Made by a program: the position numbers and the translations under genes. 64,000 nucleotides of DNA from Aquatica leii. Lineage: Eukaryota; Arthropoda; Insecta; Coleoptera; Lampyridae. The DNA lies in NCBI GenBank assembly GCA_035610365.1, contig CM069435.1, positions 16,977,123-17,041,122 on the forward strand, in the 5' to 3' direction. How positions within the stretch are numbered: the first letter of the stretch is position 1; the number at the start of each line of letters is the position of its first letter. The notes under the pieces were generated by a model. The model saw only the letters and a program-made list of their open reading frames with translations. It did not search any database and had not been told where the DNA came from. Shown in pieces: positions 1 to 10,020 of the stretch.

Positions 1-223
1 AAGTGCCTGCGCGGCATTTAAAATCGTTGTGGGTGGTGTATCGTGGCATACCAGGTACAAAGCGTGATTGGTTCGGTCTGTAGTCATATTGGGAGTTTGT
101 GGCAAAAGTGTGACTTCCCGAGTTTCCACGAGGTTCGATTCCCGTGGTGCAGCTTCTTCGACTTCAACATCTAGATTGAAGTCGCCATCGTCTGAACCAG
201 TAGTCGTACTATTGTTATCTAAA
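1..223 (-). other. Possible partial coding exon running off the left edge
   Basis: One minus-strand frame is open from about 221 to the window edge, roughly 73 codons, unusual in such AT-rich DNA. It starts just after a pyrimidine-poor but AG-ending stretch (ACTTTAG read on minus) that could be a splice acceptor. The peptide begins NNSTTTGSDDGDFN, continues with an acidic EVEEAA run and has no domain I recognise. It may be a host exon or the edge of a transposon gene. Support is only frame openness and composition. Confidence 0.2.
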
Positions 224-309
224 GTTGATATTTTATTATCGATGATATATTATCTTAAATTGTGTAAGAAGGTACACACCGTTAACTTCAAATTCTGGAG
301 GTACGTGAC

Positions 310-670
310 TAGGAAGGAATTATTATGTAGCTGCAGTCGTCGTAGTGTCCAAACCGGGCGGTCGGCGTTGTAGACACCATAGGCGTTGTGTTCAATGCTG
401 ACGGTCGGCGTTGTGACTACGGTCGGCGTTGTGTCCTTTAAAACTATATCTTTTACGAGTCGGCGTTATGGGCTTGGTCGGCGTTGTGTTTACGCTGCAA
501 ATCGGCGTTGTGTCCACGATCGGTTTTATTTCTAAAACACTGGATCGGCGTTGTGTCTACGGTCGGCATAGTGTCTACAAGGGAGGTCGGCGCTGTGGGC
601 ACGGTCGGCGTTGTGTACAGAACTGGCGGTCGACGTTGTGCTCACGGTCGGCATTGTGTCCTTTCCATAT
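310..670. repeat. Degenerate GC-rich minisatellite, core GGTCGGCGTTGTG
   Basis: About a dozen copies of a core close to GGTCGGCGTTGTGTCC recur at irregular 16-60 base spacing, separated by variable AT-richer pieces. The array is far more GC-rich than its surroundings. Read on minus it gives Thr/Pro-rich peptide runs (TTPTV units), so a decayed low-complexity coding exon is an alternative to a pure minisatellite. Short ORFs here are by-products of the repeat. Confidence 0.7.
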
Positions 671-1178
671 CTGCGCTTGCCGTTGTGTTCAGACACCGGG
701 ATACCATTCGAAATTATTATTAGTCGAAATTATACACTAGACTTTTACTAAAGCGTTTTGAGTATATGAGTAAAGAATTCTCGGAGAGTTTCACGTTGGG
801 TACAGACAAGTATACTCGACCGTTAATCATTTGTTTCTTCTGGTAACTTTGGTTCATATTAAGTTGGAGCGTACAGCGTATTTATAGATTTTTCTGTTGC
901 ATTTGACACTGTTGTACCCGCGACGGCGACGCGCTTCTCTAGAAGTTAAGTGTCTGAGGTAAAATATCATTGTTGGGTTGGGAAGATTAATATCAGATGC
1001 TTAGTCTACGCAAACTACCTAATTCTGATGACTGACACTAGGGGAGATATCCAATGAATGTTAAATAATTTAGAAAATTTTCGTAGTACATGGAAATGCG
1101 TTTGTGTTTAGGAAGAGTGGTAGAGTGGGCAACTGTCTTTAACGCTTTTGAAAAATTGAGATTTTTTTGTTTGTTTTT
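671..1178. other. Intergenic stretch, nothing recognised
   Basis: No coding or repeat signature was recognised. A tRNA D-arm-like string, TGGTAGAGTGGGCAACTG near 1118-1136, sits just before the TIR repeat, but no cloverleaf can be formed around it. Confidence 0.4.
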
Positions 1179-2217
1179 ACTTTCCTATAAGGAAAGTATA
1201 GCGATCGCGATTTTTTTTCAAAAAATTTTTTTTAAAGAATTTTACGTTTCAAGGTCTCCTGAATCAGAAAAACCTATTTTTGACAAAAAAATTTGGGTGT
1301 GTGTGTGTGTGTGTGTGTGTCTGTGTGTAACGTTGTACCCACGATAACTCTCGAACCAAAAGTCCTAGTAACTTGAAATTTGGTATGGAGCTGGTTTTTC
1401 ATATTTTCTCGGTTCTATCAAAAGATGAGTCTGATAAAGAAACCGGAAGTAGGTGTAGTTTAGTTTCTTATAGAATTAATTCTTTTTAACAATTTATTCA
1501 AATAATTTTTTTTTCTAACATAAGCAGTTTATTAGGTGTTTGATTTATCATTGAAATTGAATTCGATATATACTCCTAGGTTCGAATCCAGCCTACGACA
1601 ATTTTTTTTTAGAAAAAATTTTATATTTTGAAAGAAAAGCAAGATGCGTTAAAAAATAATAATTTTTCTCTAAATTCTTTTGACTTTATATATGGAGTGC
1701 TGCATCTTATTTAAATTATCTTTGGATGTATCCACGATAACTCTAGAACCAAAAGTCCTAAATACTTGAAGTTTGGTATAAAGCTGGCTTTTCATATTCT
1801 CTCGGCTCTGTCAAAAGATGTGTTTGATAAAGAAACCAGAATTGGATGTACCCGCCATTTTTAACATTTTTTCTTATATTATTTTGTACGTATGTAAATT
1901 ATTCGAATTATTTTTACAGTTTCTTATAAAGATAATCCTTCCTAACAATTTATTTAAATAAAAAAATTCTAACATTAAGACTATCCGATATTTAGTTTGT
2001 AATTTAAAATGAATTTACAAATATAATATACATAGTTTCGAATCCTGCCTGCGACGATTTTTTTTAACTGATTTACTAAAGGGGTCGATAATATCGAGGC
2101 GCACAATTATGCTCGAAAATCAATACAAACGTGTAAATATCACTTCAAAATGGTTTTATGACAGCATAACTTTAAAGAAATATGTAAATGTTCCTTCATC
2201 ATTCCTTATAGGAAAGT
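1179..2217. mobile_element. TIR repeat, copy A (dimeric, non-coding)
   Basis: The left end ACTTTCCTATAAGG (1179-1192) and right end CCTTATAGGAAAGT (2204-2217) are perfect inverted repeats. Inside is a tandem dimer. The block containing CGATAACTCTCGAACC at about 1343 recurs, diverged, at about 1734. Each half is followed by a GGTTCGAATCC-type motif (1579-1589; GTTTCGAATCC 2034-2044) and a T run. No transposase is encoded. Similarity to copy C continues about 20 bases past the right TIR into a GTGTGGTGAGCACACCAG hairpin, so the true end may lie near 2238. It is best called a MITE-like element of unknown superfamily. Confidence 0.7.
1297..1327. repeat. GT dinucleotide microsatellite
   Basis: An uninterrupted GT run lies inside copy A of the TIR repeat. 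Copy C has a shorter run at the same place (about 57571-57594), so the tract is part of the element and has changed length. Confidence 0.9.
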
Positions 2218-2239
2218 CGTGTGGTGAGCACACCAGTGT

Positions 2240-4560
2240 TTTTAATTATTTTAAACGTATTACATTTATTACTAATTGATTGTTATTAGAAATTCTAATT
2301 TAATTTACAGTTAATAGTCGCATTTACACAAGAAACTGATACAGATAAGATAAAATAAAGGAACAAAACTAAATACGCATTTTAAAAAGATCAAACAAAC
2401 ATCGTTATTTTAACGATAAAAGATCGTATTACCAATAACTTAAAAACAAAATCAAATTTTTTTTTTATAATTTAAATTTTTCACTTGGTAAACAATAAAC
2501 TGATCTATTAGGTTTTAAAAAATTGTTATGTCTTTATAAAAGCAAAATGTAAATATATAAACAAAAAACTATAAACAATATAAGTAAAATTTAGAACTCA
2601 ACAGTGAGTAATAAACTTTTTTTTTCCATCAATTTATTATACTACACATAAAAGCGGCTATAAAACATCTTATAGGTATGACCGAATTTGAAAACCTCTT
2701 TAGCAGTAAAATATAAACGGTTATACGCTTTTAGACAAGATTTACTCCTAAACAACGATATAAAAATTGGTATTGTTAGTATTAATGACATTCAATTTTA
2801 ATAAATCGCGGTGTTTACAAATTTATTTGTTAAATTTAAATTAGGTTGGGATTGGGTTAAACATGGAATTTAAGGTTTTCGCTAGGGAATTTCATAGATA
2901 TTTACTCTTTACCAGTGACGTTACGTCTTAAACAGATAATTGTACAAATCCTTGCATTTTACAACTTTATTCGTTATAAAGTTACTTTTTATATAAAAGA
3001 TATCTTCGTGTAACAATGTTAGTTCAACAAGGGAATAATGAATTTTCCAAAATATCAAAAATGTAAAAGTTACTTTTTGCATAAATCTTTTTTAAAAGAA
3101 AATTAGTTTACGCGTGGCTCGCGGTTGTTTTTGCATTAAAAAAATATTTTTTTCGTGGACGCTTATAATTTCTTTAGATGTAGATGGAAGTTGTCTTTGA
3201 AATGCGGCGTTGTTTATGACGGGACCATCTTAATTAGTCATTTTTAAAGTAGCATCTTTAGTGTGCCGAAATAATATCTCAATTTAATTTAATTTTGAAG
3301 ACAACAAAAGGTACAATGAAGACCTCACTTAAGATTAATGTGTCTCGTGACAATAAAACGTTATTTTCAACTGAAATAAGACTCGCTTTTAAATAGAAAG
3401 AACGGCATTTGAATATAGAGCGGAAAATAGCGAATTAAAATCGTGCTGTTCTATATAAACGCTCTATGAATCAACATTAAATTGGCGAAGTTAGTCCTTG
3501 TTGATTAAAACGTAAAAAAGGCGACTTTCGTTTTTGCGAAAACGCAAAAAATATATTTTTAACGAGCAATGACGAAGACGTCTTTAAGTGTTTGAAACAT
3601 AGCTGGCAGTTTTACTAGTCTTGTTCTTCCGTAAGCCACCATGTTCTAACAACGAGTGGTAAATCTCCCTAGGGATCCTAATGGTCTCACACGCCGTTGC
3701 GTTGCCTCTCACCTAATAAAAACAACGCAAATACGGCTTTCTCTTATTAAGACAGAATGAAATTTCGTGTATAGTGGTTAAACGAGTTGGCGCCCTAGCT
3801 GTCATGTGCACACGGTTCTTTCGACGCACTACAACTTGTACCAAAAATGGGTTTTCGGTTCCCCCTTCATCGTTTCATCAGGGGAATAAATTAGGTGGAT
3901 TGAATGGCTAATACATTTTTTATGTTATAGGGAATGGATTATTTTGTTAATAGTGCTAGATCCACTTATTGTTACTTTTCTTTTATATATTAAGCAATTG
4001 TAATATGTACAATATACTTTTACGACGTAGTTCAGAAAGAACTCGTCTACTTACATAACTAGATTAATGCAACTGCTCATCCTGGTCACTTTTTTATATT
4101 GTTGCTTAAAAAATGGTGACGTTTTAAGGTGTAATTTTTGTACATTATTTTTTTAATGACATCTATGTAGTAGGAAGGTAACGTGAACCTAAGGCCAACA
4201 CATAAATTGTTCTAGTATTTAAAATTATTTAAATTGCAGTCAATTTGACTTTGTCTTAACAACATTTTATTAAACTTTTATCCGCCACAACGGTGAGTAT
4301 TTATCTACACAAAATGTTCACATTAACAAACGGCCAATGAAATGACACTTCTTCATTCTTTATGAAATTCGTTTTTTATTCTCATTCTAACATAGCTCAA
4401 AAAGATTCAGTTTAGACAGATTAGTAAATGAAATTGTAAACACTTACATATAATAGTGTAACGATTATTATTATTACTACTAATTTATTTATACTAAAAA
4501 CATGTACACGTTTAAACTAACCGAACTAATTAACTCTAAGGATATTTAATAAAAACACTT
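2240..4560. other. Long AT-rich intergenic stretch
   Basis: No coding signature or recognisable repeat family was found. A GTTGGCGCCC string near 3788 resembles the TGGCGCCC motif seen in the Gypsy LTRs of this window and may mark an old LTR, but no LTR ends are visible. Confidence 0.4.
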
Positions 4561-5050
4561 ACACTATAATTTATATCACTTACACGAAGATAAGATAAAG
4601 TCCGCGGATAACTTCACACACTTGTTTAACTCTTATTGTTTACGTTAAAGTCACGTACTTCGTAGATTTATTTATAACACGCGTTAGTCACTTATTTATT
4701 GCAACTTGAAAAATCTTCTTAACACTGCCGTCTTCGAATTGTGGAAATAACTGCCCTACGATTTGTGTGTACTGCATTTATACATTTCTGCAAACATTCA
4801 AGAAGCCTCTACATTCTTTCGTGAACGTTCTAGCCGTGGATAAAAAGTACAGGAACGTTCTCGAAATTTACAGAAACTTCGCGAATGTTCACTGCTCCCT
4901 TTTTGAGACTGTTCTGTCCCGAAACAGGAATTTGGATGTGACACCGGTAGAATGGATCGTAGCGATAGCGGCAACTCTCTTCATTTCGGCAACTTCCTTG
5001 ATCATAAAAGTAACAATCAATGGATTTTTCCTGACCCGATATTCCTCTTA
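4560..5050 (-). repeat. LTR-like 3' end of the macro-domain Gypsy element, copy 1
   Basis: This block follows the last coding part of the minus-strand Gypsy element and recurs elsewhere. About 4655-4900 matches 36598-36840, and about 4930-5060 matches 62776-62930. Recurrence next to Gypsy coding sequence points to a 3' LTR or 3' untranslated region. Exact TG...CA ends and a target duplication could not be fixed. Short ORFs here on both strands are not credible genes. Confidence 0.5.
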
Positions 5051-5054
5051 ATTG

Positions 5055-5345
5055 GTAACTACAGACCAACGCCTGTTCCTCGGAAAACGACCTCAAAGAT
5101 ATTTCGAACTGTCCTTCAATTCAGTTGATCTAGGCCACAACCAAGTTTGGGTACTGCCAATTTCTTAAAATGGTGGAACTCCATTTCTCTCTTGAGATTT
5201 TATAATGTTCGCCAAAGATTTTCGTATAACTGCTTGGTACGTAAATATTTCTTGGTGACCAGATAGAAAACGAAACGTCTGTCACCACGTAGTCTTTAAA
5301 CTTCTCGCTCAAGCAATGTGCGATGGCGTAATCTTTTTGTATTTG
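5055..5345 (-). pseudogene. Macro domain (TARG1/OARD1-like) at the C-terminus of the Gypsy polyprotein, broken
   Basis: Macro domains bind ADP-ribose, and some remove it from proteins. Reading down the minus strand, the order is KDYAIAHCLSEKFK (AIAHC at 5313-5327), then in another frame RFVFYLVTKKYL and YENLWRTL (5200-5280), then KLAVPKLGCGLDQLN (about 5120-5165) and a helix ending IFEVVFRGTG. These match, in order, the family hallmarks: AHC near the start, YLVTK, YEN, and LxxPxxGCGLDxLxW with the conserved Asp. The glycine-rich segment expected between AHC and YLVTK is missing, so there is an internal deletion plus a frameshift. TGA stands where the Trp of LxW is expected. It lies directly downstream of the integrase C-terminal region. 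A similar half-domain is in the second copy near 63.0 kb. The domain call is firm; its function in the element is inference. Confidence 0.75.
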
Positions 5346-5459
5346 GAACGGTTCTTGTTGTTCCTCGGTGGTAACTCCAAAGCTAGCTTTTCCATGACCT
5401 CAGTATAAGCTCATAAATTTCCCGAACTCTATTGTTTCGATTTGATTCCTGGTTCTGCT

Positions 5460-6420
5460 GCTTATTACTCTAGTTCGGACCTGAACTGGTGTATTGTGAT
5501 TATCGCCCGCTAGGCGATCGACGTGGACCACCTTTGGCTTGTCCCTGGGTGGTGGACAAACCACGTTTCCTTTGGGGATTATACAACCAACCTATGTCGC
5601 CAGGTTGAAACCCACCATTTTGTGCCTTAACGTCATATCTAGTCTTTATCCTGTCGCTGGCAACTTGTGTGTTTTACGGACCTCCTCATGTACCTCGTCT
5701 AGTCTTTTGGTCAGCTTGCTGACGTAATCTTCTCCAGCAACTTCTTCTTCCGGTTTTCGTCCAAATTGGAGGTTGCATGGCAGTTGTATTTAGCGACCGA
5801 GCATCACACAGTACACAGTACTTTTGCGAACGGATGATCGGTATGCCATTAGGAAAAGGTGCAAGTACTGATCCCAGTCTTTTTGGTGTTCGGACACTAC
5901 TTTGGACAAGTATTTTCCCATTGTTTCATTCATCCGCTTAACCATGCCATCAGATTGAGGATGAAGAGGCGTCGTCCTAGTTTTCTTAATTTCCAACAGT
6001 CGGCAAGCTTTTTGAAACAGCCCAGACTGAAAGTTACGGCCCTGATCGGAGTGTAATTCCAACGGAACTTCAAACCGACAGAAAAACTCTTTTACTAATA
6101 CTTCTGCGACTGTAGCTACTTCTTGATTGGGTATGGCTTAAGCCTCCGTCCATTGCGTGAAATAATCCATTGCCACCAGGATGTATTTATTTCCCGAATC
6201 GGATTCTGGGAACGGCCCTGCGATGTCAATCGCTACTCTTTCCAAAGGGCTTTTTACGTTGTATTGCTTCATGGGTGCTTTGTTCTTTCTCGCTGAACCA
6301 TTTCCTGATGCGCAGACCGTGCACTTACGGCACCATTTTATGTCGTTCTCTTTGCAGTTCATGCAGTAGAATCGTTCTTGCACTTTACTCAATGTCTTTT
6401 TAATGCCAAAGTGTTCTCTT
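5460..6420 (-). pseudogene. Gypsy integrase, inactivated
   Basis: The integrase region runs from an N-terminal zinc-binding segment (HFGIKKTLSKVQERFY, then CRKCTVC, 6330-6430) through the first catalytic Asp in ERVAIDIAGPFPES, the second in LHSDQGRNF, to GMVKRMNET. Exactly 35 residues after the second Asp, where the D,D(35)E triad needs Glu, there is Lys. The frame is interrupted near 6138 and in the C-terminal part, which still shows PKVVHVDRL as expected after the core. It continues downstream into the macro-domain region. The enzyme would normally insert element cDNA into the genome; this copy cannot. Confidence 0.85.
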
Positions 6421-6599
6421 GATGTCCCATCGAAGAAATAGATGCTTTAACACTTCTCACAAAAGGCTATTTGACATTCGACTTTTTTCAAGTCGCGAAC
6501 AATGGCTGCAGTCCGCTGGACATGGTCTTCTGGACAAGGCATTAACGTTCCGATTACTGCTTCTTGCACGGTGTTCTGTGTCATAGTGTCACGCAATAA

Positions 6600-7610
6600 T
6601 TTTGGTCTGGCTTGGACAAAACCTTGCTAAAATACGCAATACATTTTTCTTGTCCATCTTGAACCTGCAAAAAGACGGCACCTCAGGCCAGATTGCTTGC
6701 GTCGGTATCCAAAACAAATTTTCTATCTTTTCTTGAATAACTCAAAATCGGCGAAGTGACTAGGGCCTGTTTTAGTTGATGGAAACGATTTTTGCTGTTT
6801 TCATTCCATCTAAATTCTACTCTTTCTTCCGTCAATTTTGTCAGAGGTTTAGCAATATTGGCAAATCCGGGTACAAATCGTCTATAATAGGTGCATAACC
6901 CAAGGAAACTTCGGACCTGATGTTTGTCGATTGGTCTTGGCCATGCTTGCACTGCTCGAATTTTGTCTGGGTCACTCTATCTCTAGATACGACGTGGCCA
7001 AGGTACTGCACTTCCTTCTTAAATACGTAGCACTCTTTTGGGCTCAGTTTGAGATTAGTCTTACGTAGTCGCTAAAACACTTCTTCTAAGTTGTTCAAGT
7101 GTTCTTCAAACGACCTTCCAACCACAATCACGTCGTCCAAGTAAACTAAGCACGTCTTCCAAGACAATCCGCGCAAGATGGTCTTTATCAAAAGCTCAGA
7201 TGTTGTAGGAGCGTTACACAGGCCGAAGAGCATCACAGTGAACTGCCACAAACCAATTCCAATCGTAAAAGCTGTTTTTTTCACGATCCTTGGGTTCAAA
7301 TTCTACCTGCCAGTAACCACTCTTTGAGTCTAACGTAGAAAACTACTGGGATCCTAAGAGGGTGTCTAACGTATCGTCAAATCTGGGTTAAATTTCCTTT
7401 TTGGTCACGTTGTTTACTGTCTGTAGTCTACGCAAAACCTCGTTGATCCATCTTGCTTTTTTACGAGTACCACTGGGGACGCTTTAGGTCTATTTGAAGG
7501 TTCAATTACGCTTTCTCTTTTTATATCCGTAATTATTTGTTCGGCTTCTTCTCTTTTCGCCAAAGGAAGTCTGCGTGGATGTTGTCGTATCGGCCGAGCA
7601 TCTCTGGTAT
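6600..7610 (-). pseudogene. Gypsy reverse transcriptase and start of RNase H
   Basis: The reverse transcriptase reads from an N-terminal segment (REEAEQIITDIKRESVIEPS, ASPVVLVKK, 7440-7600) into FGLCNAPTT and the catalytic YLDDVIVVG box (7072-7299). The thumb HQVRSFLGLCTYYRRFVPGF follows, with the connection to RNase H (FVLDTDASN, 6683-6952). Active-site Asp residues of the YLDD box are intact, but stops and frameshifts near 7300, 7070 and 6680 break the frame. The RNase H part is shortened: little lies between DTDASN and the integrase zinc finger. Confidence 0.9.
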
Positions 7611-7675
7611 TAATTTTGTTTTATCACGTTAGTTCTTCCTTTGGAACCACTTTCTAGCGCGAACACATCTTAATA

Positions 7676-8389
7676 CTATTGTATCAACACTTTAACTTTA
7701 GCCAGCTGGTTTTGGCTAAGGTTTTGGCATTTGGTGGTAAGAATGTCCAATAGATGTTGTGGACACCTTTTCGGCGACGTATCTTCGTTAGACTTCACGC
7801 TTTTCCCAATTTGAGATACTGGCGTGCATTGACCTACCACGGTCTTCTTTTTCAACGTTACTGGATCTGAATTGTTGTTTAAGATCCTTACTGGCATCGT
7901 GTTTTTCACTCGTACTAAAGTTCTGCCAACAAGTAGTCCCTTTTCAACTAAGCCGCCCTTTATTGGTTCAATTGCGCGTATATAGCCTTCCCGAAAATTT
8001 CCATCCAGGCGTGCCATCACCACACTTTCAGTCTTTGCAGGTAGAGTTACGTCTTCACTTAATAAGATTCGCACGGCTGCCTTCTTTGACGAATGAAAAG
8101 GAATTTCTTCATTGTCGATCTTTAGAACATCGTTCTTTATATCCAAATGGAACCCATACTTCTTTATCACGTCCATTCCCAAGATAACTTCTTCCGTGAT
8201 GTCGGATATCAATACTTGATTGTCGAGTACTCCATTTCCCAAACCAATGGTTACTTTGACTTGTCCGTGATTATGTATTTCTTCGCCTGTGGCCGCTCGA
8301 AGGCTCACCGTTACTGGTGATGTCTTCTTGTTTTCCAACAACATGTCAGGACAAATGATGGTCTTTGTCGCTCCCGTGTCAACCAGTAA
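7676..8389 (-). pseudogene. Gypsy aspartic protease and linker to RT
   Basis: The frame opens right after a stop at 8390-8392 with LLVDTGATKTIICPDML, the retropepsin active site (DTGA). It continues through DITEEVILGMDVIKKYG, the usual ILGxD flap-end motif, and then about 150 residues of linker typical of Gypsy pol before RT. It is open to 7676. In family members this would be fused to gag. Here the in-frame TAA just before the protease cuts it off. Confidence 0.85.
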
Positions 8390-8392
8390 TTA

Positions 8393-9199
8393 AATACTTC
8401 TTCCCTTGATCTTGCCATTGAGATAAATGCTATGCAATTGCTCCATCGGCGATGCCATTTGAATTGTAATCTTCGGAGCCTGACTAGACAAAATTACCTT
8501 TTGTCTTTGTAAGTCACCTCGTTCCAAATTTTCGAGCGTTCTTTTTGTCTTCTTCTTAGGTTTAGTACGATACCGTCGTACATATCCTATTACACTGCAG
8601 TTCAAAGTCGTCACTCCTCTTTCCCGAAGTATTCGTCGCGCTATCTCCTCGACGCTTTCCAGTGTCTGCGCAGGTACTTCTGCAGCACAACGAAGCTTAT
8701 GACCGTCTCGTTGCGATGCTTGTTTTGCTGCTTCAAACTGCAAAGCATGCACCAAAACGTCATCCAATGTCTTCTGTCGAGCTAATCGGACAGTCAGCTA
8801 CGTTCCGCTGTTTTGGAGGCCGTCTACAAAGGTTTGAATAGCCAACTGCTCCAAGAAGGTATCTGGTGCTGTAGGATACGCAAGTCGTGTTAATCTGGCG
8901 ATATCAGTCACAAAATCTTGAAGACTTTCAGCAGCTTTCTGAACTCGACTTTTAATTTGAGCTTGATACACTTGTTGAAGATGAGCATCTCTATAATTAA
9001 GAGTTTTGTAATCTTCTTGCAGGTGGTCAGGAACAGTCTGTAAAATTCCAAGCGCTTCTCCACGTAAGAACAGTAATAAAGACGTCGCTTTCTGCTTGTT
9101 GCACCAACCATTAGCTATAGTTGCGGCTTCAAACTGCTTGTAGTAGGTTGACCATGGAACTTTTAAATCAAAATTCGGAGGTACAACTTTGAAAGACAT
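8393..9199 (-). pseudogene. Gypsy gag with in-frame stop
   Basis: Gag forms the cytoplasmic capsid of the retrotransposon. The frame starts at ATG 9199 (MSFKVVPPNFDLKVP) and shows a capsid-type region (WSTYYKQFEAATIANGW, LLLFLRGEALGIL, YPTAPDTFLEQLA). It is stopped once at 8798-8800, then continues in the same frame (LDDVLVHALQFEAAKQ) to the stop at 8390. The zinc knuckle is decayed to NCSVIGYVRRY with Cys residues missing. One nonsense codon plus knuckle loss mark it as dead. Upstream the element ends abruptly, with no 5' LTR recognised. Confidence 0.85.
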
Positions 9200-9274
9200 A
9201 AATACATTTTTTCTGTTATTTCTCCGCTATCGTTTCTTACTAGAAAAAATGTTGCGTTCTATTGAAAGGATTCC

Positions 9275-10020
9275 TGCGACTCAGCGTTTACTACTTTGAA
9301 AGAATTATTAGTTTTGACACCAATCATGTCTTGTCCTGACTCCTCACTACAGTTTGTTATCCGAACCGACGCTTCAGATTTTGGTTTAGGCGCTGTTCTC
9401 TCACAATTTTCTCACGAGGAAGAAAAAGTCATAAGTTAAATTAGTTGCTCGCTGAAAAAGAAAGAAAGAAAGTATTCCACTACGGAGATAAAATATCTCG
9501 CAGTGCTGTGGGCTATTGAGAAGTTCCGTTCATATATCGAAGGGACGAAATTTACTGTGATTACGTATCATCATTCTCTCGTGTGGTTTAATAAATTTAG
9601 GAGTCTTTCTGACGTCTGGCGCGGTGATCTATTCGCCTGTAACAGTATGATTTCTCTATTATTCATCGCAAAGGAAAAGAACACGTCGTTCCGAATGCGT
9701 TATTTCCTGGAGTCTGTCATACAGGAAGTACCTTTTCTTCTGCTGGTCTTTCTTGATATCAGAACTTCTCTTGTCGTTTTCCTCGCAAATTTGCGAAGTG
9801 GTGTGTTGTCGATGGACTTATCTATAAACGTAGTCGTCTTATTTCTCCTTCTGAACTTTTGAATGAATGGAAATTGGTTGTACCGAAAGACCAGGCAGTC
9901 CGCTGGACTTTTTATTTTGTCACGTACGTTGCGGGCTGTATCGATGTTGCGAACAAAAAGATTCTAGAATCCGAGATAAATCTTTTAGATCTGGGAGTTG
10001 TAGAAAACGGTAAAGAAATA
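9275..10020 (+). pseudogene. Fragment of a second Gypsy element: RNase H and integrase N-terminus
   Basis: On the plus strand the frame reads CDSAFTTLKELLVL, FVIRTDASDFGLGAVLSQ (RNase H first Asp), then YSTTEIKYLAVLWAIEKFR and HHSLVWFNKF. After a diverged stretch it gives GLIYKRSRLISPSELLNEW, the segment before the integrase zinc finger. A stop follows the DASDFGLGAVLSQ part and frameshifts follow. It is truncated on both sides and unrelated in orientation to the adjoining minus-strand element, from which it is separated by only about 75 bases. Confidence 0.85.

Noticed and set aside
1118-1589. Split tRNA gene (D-arm-like TGGTAGAGTGGGCAACTG and T-arm-like GGTTCGAATCC)
   Set aside because: The two pieces are 440 bases apart, only the second recurs in other copies, and no cloverleaf forms.
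4767-5096. Overlapping ORFs on both strands (94 and 88 codons)
   Set aside because: They lie in the LTR-like end of the Gypsy family, and the related copy at 62.7 kb does not keep the frames.
5130-5312. 60-codon minus ORF read as a stand-alone peptide
   Set aside because: It is the macro-domain region read out of frame after the deletion; the true motifs alternate between two frames.
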